Made by a program: the position numbers and the translations under genes. Below, piece by piece: positions 1-8,473 of a stretch of DNA of 64,000 bases. The stretch comes from Sorangium cellulosum So0157-2. Its GTDB lineage: Bacteria; Myxococcota_A; Polyangia; Polyangiales; Polyangiaceae. The stretch is taken from positions 3,858,001-3,922,000 of the forward strand of contig NC_021658.1 in assembly GCF_000418325.1 (NCBI RefSeq), written 5' to 3'. The stretch's first letter is position 1; every line of letters begins with the position of its first letter. The notes below the pieces were generated by a model. It searched no databases. It was not told the origin of the DNA and saw only the letters and a list, made by a program, of their open reading frames with translations.

Positions 1-616
1 CGCACCGGTGCAGGCGGTCGAGGAGCCGGCCCACCGCCCCCGGCTCAGGATCGGGCGGATCCGCGGAGACGTCGATCCGGAACCCGTGCCGCACGCGCGA
101 CGGTGCGCACGCCGGCGCGCACCCGCCCTCGGGCGCCCCGAGCGCCTGGATGGGCCGCTCCGGCGCCTCGTCGTAGCAGAGCGACAGGTAGACCTCGACC
201 GGCTCGGGATCGCAGCGCCCCGCGCGCGACGGCGCCCGCGCGTCCTCCCGCCCGAGCCGCTCCCCGCGCCGCGAGAGCGCCCTCGCCGCGGCGTCGCGCA
301 GCGAGACGCGCACGTCCTTCTCCACCCGGATCTCCCGGCCCAGGCAGTCGATCGCGACCCCGCGGCGCACGAGCACCGCCTCGCAGCCCTCGGCCGCGTC
401 GACCCGGAGGCCGGCGGCGGTGCCGCAGCCGTGCAGCTCGGCGAGGTGGCGGCGGGCGTTCCCGAGGTGGAGCTGCTGCTCCTCGGTCATGTCCTGCGCC
501 TCGAGGAGCATGCCGTAGAAGTACCGGTTGCGGGTGACGGCGCTCGGGTGGAACGCGGGCCCGGGAGGCTCGTGTTCGTGCGGGCGAGGCCGGTCGGTAG
601 GGTCGTGCGTGGGCAT
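1..616 (-). CDS. eCIS-associated accessory protein (partial, runs off left edge)
   Basis: The ATG at 616 follows an AGGAGA ribosome site, and 205 codons are visible before the window ends, so the C-terminus is missing. The N-terminal region reads RNRYFYGMLLEAQDMTEEQ and then a GCGTAAGLRV stretch. I recall this pattern from proteins encoded beside phage-tail-like contractile injection genes. It has no established function. It is the last gene of the operon seen here, 61 bases downstream of the gpI-like gene. In related clusters the AAA ATPase and tail-fibre genes usually follow, so they may lie to the left of the window. The reading frame is strongly GC3-biased and clearly coding. Functional assignment rests on context only. 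Confidence 0.75.
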   Translation of the reverse strand, partial: MPTHDPTDRPRPHEHEPPGPAFHPSAVTRNRYFYGMLLEAQDMTEEQQLHLGNARRHLAELHGCGTAAGLRVDAAEGCEAVLVRRGVAIDCLGREIRVEKDVRVSLRDAAARALSRRGERLGREDARAPSRAGRCDPEPVEVYLSLCYDEAPERPIQALGAPEGGCAPACAPSRVRHGFRIDVSADPPDPEPGAVGRLLDRLHRC

Positions 617-677
617 GCGCTCTCCTTGCGTTGCGTGACTTGCGAGACCTTCGTGGTTCTCGTGACCTGCGTTGCGA

Positions 678-2756
678 TCAGAGCTTCGCGTCCGTCCCGA
701 GCCGCGGACCGAGGCCGAGCGCGAGCTCGCCGGACCCGCGCGCGAGCAGCGGGGGGCCAGGCGCCGCGGGCTCCCCGGCGCCCGGCAGGCGGAAGGGCGG
801 ACGGCGGCCGAGCGCCGCGTCCAGGCCGAGCCGACCCTGGCCGAGCGCGGCGCGCGCGGCCGCGCCGAGGACGTGCACCCGCGTCCCGGCCGGCGCCTCC
901 CGCTCCGCCGCGCGCCGCACGCGGGCGATCCGCTCGGGCGAGGCGCCCGCGGACGGCGGCAAGTAGACGAGGATCTCGCCGCGCCCCGGCAGCAGCGGCT
1001 CCACCGCCGCGCCGTCGCCCCGCTCGAGGCGCGCCGCGCCGAGCATCGGCTCGCGGCCGAGCACGGCCCGCGGCGGGCGGCCGGCGTGGGGCAGCACCGT
1101 GGCGCAGCCGAGGGGCAGCGCGCCGCCGAGCAGGAGCGCCGCGCCGCGCTGCCCCGCCTCGACCACGCGGACGCCCGGGCCCGCGTACCACCCGAGCACC
1201 TCCTCCAGCGCGGCGCGCGTGCCGCGCCGGCGGTGGACGTGGATCGCCGCCGCGAGCACCGCCCGCTGCTGCGGGACCGGCCACGCGGGGTCGAGCTCCA
1301 CGCCGAGGCGCTCGGCCAGCCACGGCAGCCAGCCGGGATCGGCCGAGAGCGGCGCGAACAGCCGCCCGAGGCGCGCGATCGACGCGCCGAGATCCACCTC
1401 CGCGGCCTCGAACAGCGACAGGAGCCGCGCGGTCAGGTCCCGGCCGGCCGGATCCTCGCTGTAGATCGCGGGCAGGTAGCGCAGGTACGACGCGCGCGGG
1501 TGCTCGACGCGGACCCACCGGACGAAGGGCGTCTGCCGCCCGTCGCCGTGGAGCGTCAGCCGCACCCAGGCGCACCGGCCCAGCGCGCCCCGCAGCGCGA
1601 CCTCGGCCGGCCGCCCCGGCGCGGGCGCGACGAGCTCCGCGGCCGGCGTCCAGCGCGGGTCGTCCTCCGCCGCCTCCGCGGCGATCGGATCCCAGCCCTC
1701 GCGCTCGTCGGGCTCGTCGACGGCGAGGACCTCCACCCGCACGCCGGACGCGGCCGACGGCGTCGGATCCACGAGCGCCGTCACCCGGTGCCACTCGGTG
1801 TCGGGCAGCCCGGCGTCGAGCGGACCGAGCACCACCCGGCCCTCGCGCGCGTGAAACCCCTCGGCCTCGAGCGTCACCGGGCGCACCGCGCAGCCCGCGC
1901 CGAGCCCGAAGAGCGCGCCGCCGCGGTACGCGAGCGCGCTCCACGCGTCGGCGGCGGCGCTCCAGCCCGTGGGCACGGCCTCGCCCCCGCGCACGCGCCA
2001 CCGCACGACGCGGCCGGAGCGCTGGTCGCCGATGAACAGGAACACCTCGTCCGCGGCCGTCGGAGAGGCCCGATCGAAGGCGATGGCGGGCAGCGCCGGG
2101 CGGCCCAGGTCGATCTCGGCGAGCGGCGCGCCGCCGCGGCCGAGCCGGAGCCGCGCGTCGCCGGCCCGGACGACGGCGACGAGGCCGTCGCCCGCGGCGG
2201 CGATCGCGTCGCCCTCCGCGCCGCGCACCGCGACGACCTCGACGCCGGCGCTGTTCCCCGCGCGCGCGGGGCCGTCCGCGAGGTCGAGCACGAACACCCT
2301 GCTCCGCGCGTCGAGGGCGATGCCGCCGGGCCGGCCCACGGGGATCCGCGCGACCTCGCCCGGCGGGGACAGGCGCACGACCCGCACCTCGCCCTCGTCC
2401 TGCAGCGCCAGGAACATCCGCCCCCGGGCGTCGACGGCGATCCCGCCGATCCGGCGCTGCGCGCCGTCCGGCAGCCCCCAGCACGAAGGCGGCGGCTCCG
2501 CGCGCCCGGCGACGAGGCACAGGCCCCGCCCGCCCTCCGCCGCGGCGAACGGCGCCCCGGCCGCGTCGAAGGCGAGCCCCCGCGCCTCGGCGCGCCCCGG
2601 CCGGACCAGCTGCCCGGGCGGCAGCCCCGCGGGCGGCAGGTGCAGGCCGCGGCGATCGAACACGACCCCCCGGGGGGGCACGCTGCGGGCGAAGCGCCAC
2701 CCGTTCCAGCCGTCGAGGTGGAAGAAGCGCGCCGCGGCGACGCCGGACGGACGCAT
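678..2756 (-). CDS. eCIS baseplate protein, gpI-like with N-terminal NHL-type beta-propeller
   Basis: The protein has 692 residues. The first 380 or so carry repeats such as GGIAVDARGRMFLALQDEGE and GGIALDARSRVFVLDLADG, typical of an NHL-like propeller. The C-terminal half contains RYLPAIYSEDP, then DPGWLPWLAERLGVELDP, then a RRRGTRAALEEVLGWY segment, which match the phage P2 gpI / Afp12-type tail protein domain. In eCIS particles this protein forms part of the baseplate wedge. The ATG at 2756 is three bases from the stop of the upstream gpJ-like gene, so the two are translationally linked. The propeller fusion may bind sugar or protein on the particle surface, which is inference. Family assignment is strong, exact numbering to Afp12 less so. 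Confidence 0.88.
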   Translation of the reverse strand: MRPSGVAAARFFHLDGWNGWRFARSVPPRGVVFDRRGLHLPPAGLPPGQLVRPGRAEARGLAFDAAGAPFAAAEGGRGLCLVAGRAEPPPSCWGLPDGAQRRIGGIAVDARGRMFLALQDEGEVRVVRLSPPGEVARIPVGRPGGIALDARSRVFVLDLADGPARAGNSAGVEVVAVRGAEGDAIAAAGDGLVAVVRAGDARLRLGRGGAPLAEIDLGRPALPAIAFDRASPTAADEVFLFIGDQRSGRVVRWRVRGGEAVPTGWSAAADAWSALAYRGGALFGLGAGCAVRPVTLEAEGFHAREGRVVLGPLDAGLPDTEWHRVTALVDPTPSAASGVRVEVLAVDEPDEREGWDPIAAEAAEDDPRWTPAAELVAPAPGRPAEVALRGALGRCAWVRLTLHGDGRQTPFVRWVRVEHPRASYLRYLPAIYSEDPAGRDLTARLLSLFEAAEVDLGASIARLGRLFAPLSADPGWLPWLAERLGVELDPAWPVPQQRAVLAAAIHVHRRRGTRAALEEVLGWYAGPGVRVVEAGQRGAALLLGGALPLGCATVLPHAGRPPRAVLGREPMLGAARLERGDGAAVEPLLPGRGEILVYLPPSAGASPERIARVRRAAEREAPAGTRVHVLGAAARAALGQGRLGLDAALGRRPPFRLPGAGEPAAPGPPLLARGSGELALGLGPRLGTDAKL

Positions 2757-2759
2757 GGC

Positions 2760-4838
2760 CTACCTCCGGTGCTCCGGCGCGCGGACGCGCACCGCGTGCT
2801 CGCCCGACGCCGCCACGTCGAGCTCCGATCCCAGGGGGATGTCCTCGCACGGCGGCTGCGGGACGCCGTCGAGCGCCACGGAGAGGCACCGGATCGCGGC
2901 GACCCCCGGCGCGCCGTGGACGATCTCGCGCAGCTCGCCCTGCGCGATCGGGGCGCCGAGGGGCCAGCCCGTGCCCTCGTACCCGCCGGTGAGCGGGTCG
3001 AGGTAGCGCCGCAGCCCCGCCGCCACCGCCTCGCGGGCCGGCGCCGCGTCCGCCTCGCGCGCCACCTCGATCTCCACCGTGACGTCGACGCGGCGGTAGC
3101 GCGGCCCGACCACGAACAGCTCGGTGGTGAGCACGCGGTAGGGCTCGAGCGCGGCCGCGACCCGGTCGAGGAGCTCCTGGGTCGGCGCGGGCGCGGCGTC
3201 GTCGCCCGCGCGGGGCGGCACGACCACCAGCGTGAGCGCCCCCGTGACCGGCGCGCGCGGGTACAGCGGGTGGCGGCGGCTCAGCGCGACGGCCCGGGCC
3301 ACGCCCGCGCGATCCACGGCGAGCGTCTCGAAGTCGGCCGGCGTGACCGCGCGCTCCAGGGCGTGGAGGCGCGCCGGCGCCCGCTCGCGCGCCTCGTCCG
3401 CCGGCTCCTCGTCCGCCCCGCCCGAGGCGGGCTCGCGCTGCTCCGGCTCGGGCGCCGCGAGCCCCGGCAGATCCACGCCCGGCGCGAGCCGCAGCCGCGC
3501 CCCGTTGCCGGCCGCGCCGCCGCCCGACCGGTAGGTGATGCGCAGGTTGTTCTGCCCGCGCGGCGGGATGAGGCCGTCGATCCCGTCGCCGAACGCGACG
3601 CCCGTGCGGTCCTCGAGCGCGCGGAAGACCCGCAGCGGGTGGCCGTCCGGCGCGACGCCGCCGCCGCCCTCCGGTCGGCGCGTCGCCAGGTCGTCCACGA
3701 GGTGCCAGGGCTGGAACGCGCGCGCGTCGCCCTCGGCGCCGCCGCCGGTGGGCTCCTCCACCTCGACCTCGGGCGGCCGCTCCGGGTCGAGCAGGATCGG
3801 CGGGTTGTGCACGAAGCGGACCTGGTTCGGCGTCCCGTCGCTCCCCGGCTGGAGCAGCTCGCGGACGACCGTGCGCCACTGCCGGACGCGCAGCGCGTTG
3901 ATCGCGAGCCAGCGGATCCGCCGCGGCGCTGGGGCGCCCGGCGCCGCCGGGACCGCGCGGATCCAGATCCGCGCGCGGCCCTCGAGGTCGCCCACCTCGA
4001 CGCCGGCCGCGAGCCGGCGGGTCAGCGCGACGCGCACGAGCCCGCTGCGGCGCAGGCCGCGCGTCTCGTCGCCGGCCACCTCGAGCCGCTCCCACGCCCC
4101 CGGGCCGACCCGGCCCTCCCACGCGACGCCGCCCTCGAGCAGCTCGGGGCGCCCGCCGCCCCGCGGCGCCGAGGCCGCCGACCCCGGCGACGTCGTGCCG
4201 AGGAGGCGCCCGGCCTCCTCCTCGACGCGGACGAACAGGTGCAGCTCCGCCTCCTCGAACCGCCCGGTGATCTCCGGCGCGCGCCCCGGGGCGGCCGCGT
4301 CGAGCCCGAGGTAGAGCGCGCGCCCCGCGCCGCCGGCCTCCCCGAACGGCGCATAGGGCGCGTCGCCCCGCCGGTTCGCCTCGGTCGCGTCGGCCGGCGC
4401 CGGGCTCATGCCGTCGTCGACGAGCACCGCGCCGAGCGCCGCGCCGATCAGCGACACGTCGGCCTCGGCTTCGAAGCGGACGTCCTCGTCGCCGTCCTGG
4501 GCGCCCTCCGCGACGAAGCCCACCTCGTGGGCCGCGCGCGCGACCGGCGGGGCGCCGGGGCGCATCTGCAGGGCCACGATCGCCTCGGCCGAGCGCGCCG
4601 GCGCGGGGCCGAGGCCGACGAGGTTGAGGAACGCGGCGTACATCCGCTCGTCGGGCGCCTGGTTCAGCCGGAAGATCGCCGTCTCCATGAGCCAGGCGAA
4701 GAGCTGGAGCAGGGTGATGCCCGGGTCGCTCTCGTTGTGGTCGGTCCACTCCGGCAGGTACGCGGGGATCCGGCGGCGGAGCTCGGCGAAGAGCTCCTCG
4801 TACGAGCGGTCGTCGAGGTTCTTGAGGGCGAAGGGCAT
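2760..4838 (-). CDS. eCIS baseplate assembly protein, gpJ-like (Afp11-type)
   Basis: The 692-residue protein opens with LDDRSYEELFAELRRRIPAY, then WTDHNESDPGITLLQLFAWL and an IFRLNQAPDERMYAAFLNLVG stretch, a signature start of putative phage baseplate assembly proteins found in eCIS clusters. The middle contains VFRALEDRTGVAFGDGIDG followed by LIPPRGQNNLRITYRSGGG, and the later part FETLAVDRAGVARAVALSR, as in gpJ-family wedge proteins. It would form the large wedge that links sheath and spike in the baseplate. The ATG at 4838 lies one base after the gp25 stop. An internal Gly/Ala/Glu-rich stretch (about residues 450-480) looks like an unstructured insertion. No frameshift is seen. Confidence 0.93.
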   Translation of the reverse strand: MPFALKNLDDRSYEELFAELRRRIPAYLPEWTDHNESDPGITLLQLFAWLMETAIFRLNQAPDERMYAAFLNLVGLGPAPARSAEAIVALQMRPGAPPVARAAHEVGFVAEGAQDGDEDVRFEAEADVSLIGAALGAVLVDDGMSPAPADATEANRRGDAPYAPFGEAGGAGRALYLGLDAAAPGRAPEITGRFEEAELHLFVRVEEEAGRLLGTTSPGSAASAPRGGGRPELLEGGVAWEGRVGPGAWERLEVAGDETRGLRRSGLVRVALTRRLAAGVEVGDLEGRARIWIRAVPAAPGAPAPRRIRWLAINALRVRQWRTVVRELLQPGSDGTPNQVRFVHNPPILLDPERPPEVEVEEPTGGGAEGDARAFQPWHLVDDLATRRPEGGGGVAPDGHPLRVFRALEDRTGVAFGDGIDGLIPPRGQNNLRITYRSGGGAAGNGARLRLAPGVDLPGLAAPEPEQREPASGGADEEPADEARERAPARLHALERAVTPADFETLAVDRAGVARAVALSRRHPLYPRAPVTGALTLVVVPPRAGDDAAPAPTQELLDRVAAALEPYRVLTTELFVVGPRYRRVDVTVEIEVAREADAAPAREAVAAGLRRYLDPLTGGYEGTGWPLGAPIAQGELREIVHGAPGVAAIRCLSVALDGVPQPPCEDIPLGSELDVAASGEHAVRVRAPEHRR

Positions 4839-4839
4839 A

Positions 4840-5253
4840 TCAGGGCTCCTCCGGGCCTTCTCGCAGGTAGAGCGGATAGACCATGTTCATCACGGCGTTG
4901 ACCTCGCGGAGCCGGTACGACAGCGACGCGATGAGCCGCGTCTCCACCTCCGGGTCGGGCTCCACGGCGACGTCCAGCACATCGATGCGCGGCTCCCAGC
5001 GGGCGAGCGCGCCCCGGATGGCCGATTGGATGCGCGCCGCGGTCGCCGCGGTGCTCGGCTCGAAGAGCAGCGACGGCACCTCGGCGCCGAACGGCGCGAG
5101 CATGACGCGCTCGCCGAGCCTCGTGCCCAGGATGATGCGGATCGCCTCCTCCACGTCTTCTTGCCCGTCGACCATCGCGAACCGCCCCCGCCGATCCAGC
5201 CGGATCGGGAAGGCCCAGCCGCGCCCGAGCTCCCTGCGCAGCATCCGCGTCAC
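4840..5253 (-). CDS. eCIS baseplate wedge protein, GPW/gp25 family (Afp9-type)
   Basis: The protein has 137 residues, normal for the GPW/gp25 family. The characteristic run is DVEEAIRIILGTRLGERVM followed by LAPFGAEVPSLLFEPST and an AIRGALARWEPRIDVLDVAV segment. In phage T4 and in eCIS particles gp25 is the lysozyme-like wedge core that nucleates sheath polymerisation. The GTG start at 5253 overlaps the gpV stop as GTGA. Directly downstream comes the gpJ gene with a one-base gap, so the PAAR tip gene that often sits between these two in Afp-like clusters is absent here. Confidence 0.94.
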   Translation of the reverse strand: MTRMLRRELGRGWAFPIRLDRRGRFAMVDGQEDVEEAIRIILGTRLGERVMLAPFGAEVPSLLFEPSTAATAARIQSAIRGALARWEPRIDVLDVAVEPDPEVETRLIASLSYRLREVNAVMNMVYPLYLREGPEEP

Positions 5254-5924
5254 CTCTCGATCTTCACGATCTGGGAGAGGAGCGACGCGAGCCCGCTTAT
5301 TTGCCCCGTGAAGGCAACAGCGTTCACCGGCGGCGACGTCGGACCCGCGGCGGATCCGTGGGTGTGCAAGGCGAGCTGATTCAAGAGCTGCGTCAAGAGC
5401 CGATTCAGCGCGTTGCCGAGCACCGCGGGCTGCAGCGCGTTCGCGCCCCCGAGGCGGACATCGCCGCTCTCGAGCGTGATCTTCCCGCCCGGCGGCGTGT
5501 CGGCCAGGGTGATCCGGTGCCCTCCGGGGGACTGGAGCACGCGCACGTCGATATCCCGTCGCATGGGCGGCGGGTTCCTCTCCGAATAGGTCGATCCGAG
5601 GATGAGCGGCAGCTTCGGGTCGCCCTCGATGAAGCCGACGATCACCTCGTCCCCCTCCTCCGGGATCGCCTTGAACCCGTGCGCGCTGCCCCCGACGGCG
5701 GCCCTGGCGCCGCCCCTTCGACCCCTGGGGGCGCCGCCATCGGCGCCCCCGGGGGCGCCCTGCTGGTCGGCCCCGGACGCGCCCCCGTAGGGCACCAGCA
5801 CGCGCGCCCAGCCGCTCTCGATACCGAGCGTCGGATACCGGACCCGCACGCGGCCGAGGTTCTGCGGATCCCGTCGATCGATGACGACGCCGATCATCGT
5901 CCCAAACTGCTTGCCGGCCTGCAT
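5250..5924 (-). CDS. eCIS spike protein, gpV/gp5-like OB-fold (C-terminal part of Afp8-type spike)
   Basis: The protein has 224 residues from the ATG at 5924. A GTG one codon upstream is also possible, but the ATG gives the TGATG coupling seen elsewhere in this operon. The start GTMIGVVIDRRDPQNLGRVRV is the classical gpV/VgrG OB-fold entry, followed by GWARVLVPYGG and an EEGDEVIVGFIEGDPKLPLI segment. Between them is a Gly/Pro/Arg-rich insertion at about residues 50-75. The domain trimerises below the tube to make the central spike. The N-terminal hub half is encoded separately by the upstream gpD-like gene, so the VgrG-like spike is split into two chains. Confidence 0.92.
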   Translation of the reverse strand: MQAGKQFGTMIGVVIDRRDPQNLGRVRVRYPTLGIESGWARVLVPYGGASGADQQGAPGGADGGAPRGRRGGARAAVGGSAHGFKAIPEEGDEVIVGFIEGDPKLPLILGSTYSERNPPPMRRDIDVRVLQSPGGHRITLADTPPGGKITLESGDVRLGGANALQPAVLGNALNRLLTQLLNQLALHTHGSAAGPTSPPVNAVAFTGQISGLASLLSQIVKIER

Positions 5925-7156
5925 CACACGTATGCCTTTCTCACGTGGATCGTGGTCTGATAGCCGCCCTCGTCGATCGTGTGGGTCGATTCGGTGATGT
6001 AGTACTTGCCGTCGAAGATCTTCCCGAGCCCCGTGAGCTCCACGTTCCTGCCGGCGCGGAGCAGCGGGACGCCGACGGTCTGCGCGGTCCCGGTCACGAA
6101 CGGATCGCTCGATCGCTCGAGCACGGAGTGCGCCAGCGCCTTCGCGTCGGCCGCGGTGAGCACGCCCTCGGACGTGATGATCTCCCGCTTGTCCCGCCGG
6201 AAGAGCTCCCGGACCAGATCGTCCGCCGGCCGCCGGCCGGGAGGCACCTCTTCCGCGTCGAGCCGCCGCTCGGTGACCTCGATGAGCTCACCCGAGTACG
6301 GGTGCCACGCGCGCACGGTCACCTCGGAGACCTGCTTGGCGAACGTGAGCGTGGGCGAGAACGACACGAGCGACGTGCCCCACTCGAGCCGCAGCGCCAC
6401 CGGGTCCTGCCCCTCGCGCGACTGGACGAAGCAGAGCTCGTCGCAGCACGCGTAGACCTCGAAGTTGATGCGCCTGGCGCGCTCGACCAAGAACGCGAGA
6501 TCATCCATGTTCTGCTGCGGGACGACCCCGTCGGGCGTCGGCAACCGCTCGCCGGTGTCGAGCGTCCTGTCCACCCGCGCCCTCATGCCGTAGCTCGCGG
6601 CGATCGCGGTCGCGATGTCGGCGTCGTTGTCCTTCCAGGACACGCTCTTCGGCTGGTTGCGCATCTCGTGCAGCCGATCGAGCCCGCGGACGGTGATGGT
6701 GGGGGCGCCCGACGCCGGGAAGCTCGGGTCGAGCGCGGTGATCACCCCCGTGATCATGAGCTCCATCGGGGGCCCGTCCTCATACCCCATCTCGATCTCG
6801 ACGCGGCTCCCGGGGCGGATCGCGGCGAAATCCTCCGTGTACTTGAAGCCGGGCCGCCGCCGCCCCCCGCCGTCGTCCCAGTTGTTGAGCACGAGCGTGA
6901 AGCCGGAGAGCTCCGAGATGCTGTCGGACACCTCGACGCTCAGGAAGTCCGAGCCGGCCGCGTGCAGCTCCCGGCCGTCGATCAGCACCCGGTAGCGCGG
7001 CACGTAGAACGAGGTGTCCGGCCACCTCTCCGGCGCGAGCTCGGGGACGGTCGGCGCCCTGCCTCCCGGCCTCGGCCGCGGCTCCCTCCGGCACGCCCGG
7101 CCCGGCGCAGGCCGGCCCGGCCGGACAGGCGGCGGGCGACGGTTCGGCGGCGGCAC
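5924..7156 (-). CDS. eCIS spike hub protein, phage late-control gpD-like
   Basis: The protein has 410 residues. After a Pro/Arg-rich leader of about 45 residues comes FYVPRYRVLIDGRELHAAGS and then LSVEVSDSISELSGFTLVLN, diagnostic of the gpD/VgrG hub fold. Later segments FEVYACCDELCFVQSREGQ and TVRAWHPYSGELIEVTERRL match the same family, and the end IFDGKYYITESTHTIDEGGY is typical. It forms the trimeric hub that attaches the tube to the baseplate. The GTG start at 7156 has a GGGGGAGG ribosome site and sits one base after the preceding stop. The Arg/Pro leader is unusual and a start further inside cannot be excluded. Confidence 0.92.
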   Translation of the reverse strand: MPPPNRRPPPVRPGRPAPGRACRREPRPRPGGRAPTVPELAPERWPDTSFYVPRYRVLIDGRELHAAGSDFLSVEVSDSISELSGFTLVLNNWDDGGGRRRPGFKYTEDFAAIRPGSRVEIEMGYEDGPPMELMITGVITALDPSFPASGAPTITVRGLDRLHEMRNQPKSVSWKDNDADIATAIAASYGMRARVDRTLDTGERLPTPDGVVPQQNMDDLAFLVERARRINFEVYACCDELCFVQSREGQDPVALRLEWGTSLVSFSPTLTFAKQVSEVTVRAWHPYSGELIEVTERRLDAEEVPPGRRPADDLVRELFRRDKREIITSEGVLTAADAKALAHSVLERSSDPFVTGTAQTVGVPLLRAGRNVELTGLGKIFDGKYYITESTHTIDEGGYQTTIHVRKAYV

Positions 7157-7157
7157 G

Positions 7158-7832
7158 TCAGCCTCCCCCCGGGCCGGCCGGCCGCGCCGCGGGCGGCTCG
7201 ATGGGGGGCACCGTGAGGATCCGGCCCGGCGCGAGCCGCGCGGGATCGGCGATGCGGTTGTGCTCCGCGATCGGCCGCCACTGCGTCGGGTCGCCGTAGG
7301 CGCGGGCCGCGATCCCCGGCAGCGTGTCGCCCTCGCGCACGAGCACCGTCCGCGTCCGATCGGGCGACCGCCGGCTCATGTCGCCGATCTGCTCCGCGAG
7401 CGTCCGGTAGCGCTTCACGCCGAGCGTGACCCGGATCCGGCGCGGCGTGCCGTCCGGATCGAAGAGGACGAACTGCCGGCTCGCCGACGCCACCACCCCC
7501 CTCAGGATCTCACCGCCCCACGAGAACGTGCACACCGGCGGCGCGTGCAGCTCCGGGGCGACGCGCGCGAGCTCCATGAGCTGGTCCGCGGGCCTGCGCG
7601 CGTCGCGCGGCCCCCGCCCGTCGGTCGTGTCGACGAGCAGCTCCAGCGAGAGATCCTCGCTGTTGCCCCGCACGAACTGGAGGATCGGCGCCTCGAGCCC
7701 GGGGACGCCGATCTCGGCGAGCTGGTTCGACTGCGCGATCGTGTACTCCGTCGGGTTGAAGAGCACGTTGATCGGCCGAAACGACGTGTTCGTCGTGATG
7801 CGCATCTTCGCGAGGGTCTGCGGGGCCGGCAT
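7158..7832 (-). CDS. eCIS tube-initiator/baseplate protein with LysM domain (CIS tube protein, Afp7-type)
   Basis: The protein has 224 residues starting at the ATG at 7832, which overlaps the DUF5908 stop as TGATG. The open frame extends further upstream, but that part is a shadow of two other genes. The N-terminal half has ITTNTSFRPINVLFNPTEY and then a CTFSWGGEILRGVVAS stretch typical of CIS tube proteins. The C-terminal 50 residues form a LysM motif with VREGDTLPGIAARAYGDP then LAPGRILTVPP. In Afp, PVC and MAC particles this protein caps the baseplate end of the inner tube and contacts the spike. The LysM part probably reads out protein contacts or peptidoglycan, which is inference. Confidence 0.92.
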   Translation of the reverse strand: MPAPQTLAKMRITTNTSFRPINVLFNPTEYTIAQSNQLAEIGVPGLEAPILQFVRGNSEDLSLELLVDTTDGRGPRDARRPADQLMELARVAPELHAPPVCTFSWGGEILRGVVASASRQFVLFDPDGTPRRIRVTLGVKRYRTLAEQIGDMSRRSPDRTRTVLVREGDTLPGIAARAYGDPTQWRPIAEHNRIADPARLAPGRILTVPPIEPPAARPAGPGGG

Positions 7833-8023
7833 CACTCCCCCCCGAGGCGGCGCGGGTCGCGCTGGTTGATCTTCCGCTCGCGCGCGAAGCGCTCCGCCGC
7901 GAGCCGCCGGATCCGGGCGGCGTCGTCCTCGGCGGTGGGCGTCGCGTGGCCGGGCCGGTGCGGAGCTCCGGCCTCGCTGTCGAGCTCGATGCGCGCGTCG
8001 ATGTCCCCGATGATGAGCGGCAC
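7832..8023 (-). CDS. Small DUF5908-type eCIS protein
   Basis: The protein has 63 residues and starts with PLIIGDIDARIELDSEAG, then a charged helical segment ending INQRDPRRLGGE. Small proteins of this pattern (DUF5908) are regularly encoded between the second tube gene and the LysM tube protein in eCIS clusters, exactly its place here. Their role is unknown. The start is GTG with a GGAGGGG ribosome site, and the stop overlaps the next ATG as TGATG. The short length makes a homology claim weaker than for its neighbours. Confidence 0.78.
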   Translation of the reverse strand: MPLIIGDIDARIELDSEAGAPHRPGHATPTAEDDAARIRRLAAERFARERKINQRDPRRLGGE

Positions 8024-8047
8024 GGTTCCCCCCTCCCTCGTCGCGCG

Positions 8048-8473
8048 TCAGCCCGCGCGCAGCCCCTCGTGGGCGATGGTGAGCGACTCCATGGCCACCG
8101 CGCTCTGGGTCGCGGACAGCGCGGGCCCCGACCAGCGGACCGGGATCCCGCGCTCGAAGCGCCACGCCTGCGATCTCCTCCCGTCGGCCGAGTACACCCG
8201 GATCTCCCCGCCGCGGCGCTGGTAGTTGCCGGCGCCGATCGCCTCGATCCAGGCCCAGAGCTCGCTCGGGACCGGCACGAGGCCCCGGCGCAGGACGAGG
8301 TCGGCGGGGCGCAGGCGCGTGGGCAGCTTGTGCACGAAGCGGTTCTGGCCGCCCTCGGCGAACTCGAAGAGCTCGTGCTCCACCTCGAGGCCCGAGCACT
8401 CGGCGAAGCCGGCGGCGGCGCGCGCGCCCTCGAGCACGACCCGGTAACGGAACGCGGTGAGCAGCTCAGGCAT
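8048..8473 (-). CDS. eCIS inner tube protein 2 (Afp5-type, T4 gp19-like)
   Basis: The protein has 141 residues and belongs to the T4-like tail tube family. It contains FRYRVVLEGARAAAGFAECS, then LEVEHELFEFAEGGQNRFVH and a VRWSGPALSATQSAVAMESL segment near the end. This protein is probably the specialised tube ring next to the baseplate, since it follows the second sheath and precedes the LysM tube protein. The ATG overlaps the stop of the second sheath gene by eight bases. The other tube gene, at 10569-11024, shares the same fold but differs clearly in sequence. Confidence 0.92.
   Translation of the reverse strand: MPELLTAFRYRVVLEGARAAAGFAECSGLEVEHELFEFAEGGQNRFVHKLPTRLRPADLVLRRGLVPVPSELWAWIEAIGAGNYQRRGGEIRVYSADGRRSQAWRFERGIPVRWSGPALSATQSAVAMESLTIAHEGLRAG

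Noticed and set aside
487..4749. Very long open frames on both strands across the eCIS operon (for example 1400 codons antisense to or out of frame with gpI and gpJ)
   Set aside because: They are composed of Arg/Pro/Ala/Gly runs without any family motif and overlap genes with clear phage-tail domains. High GC removes stop codons, so these are shadows.
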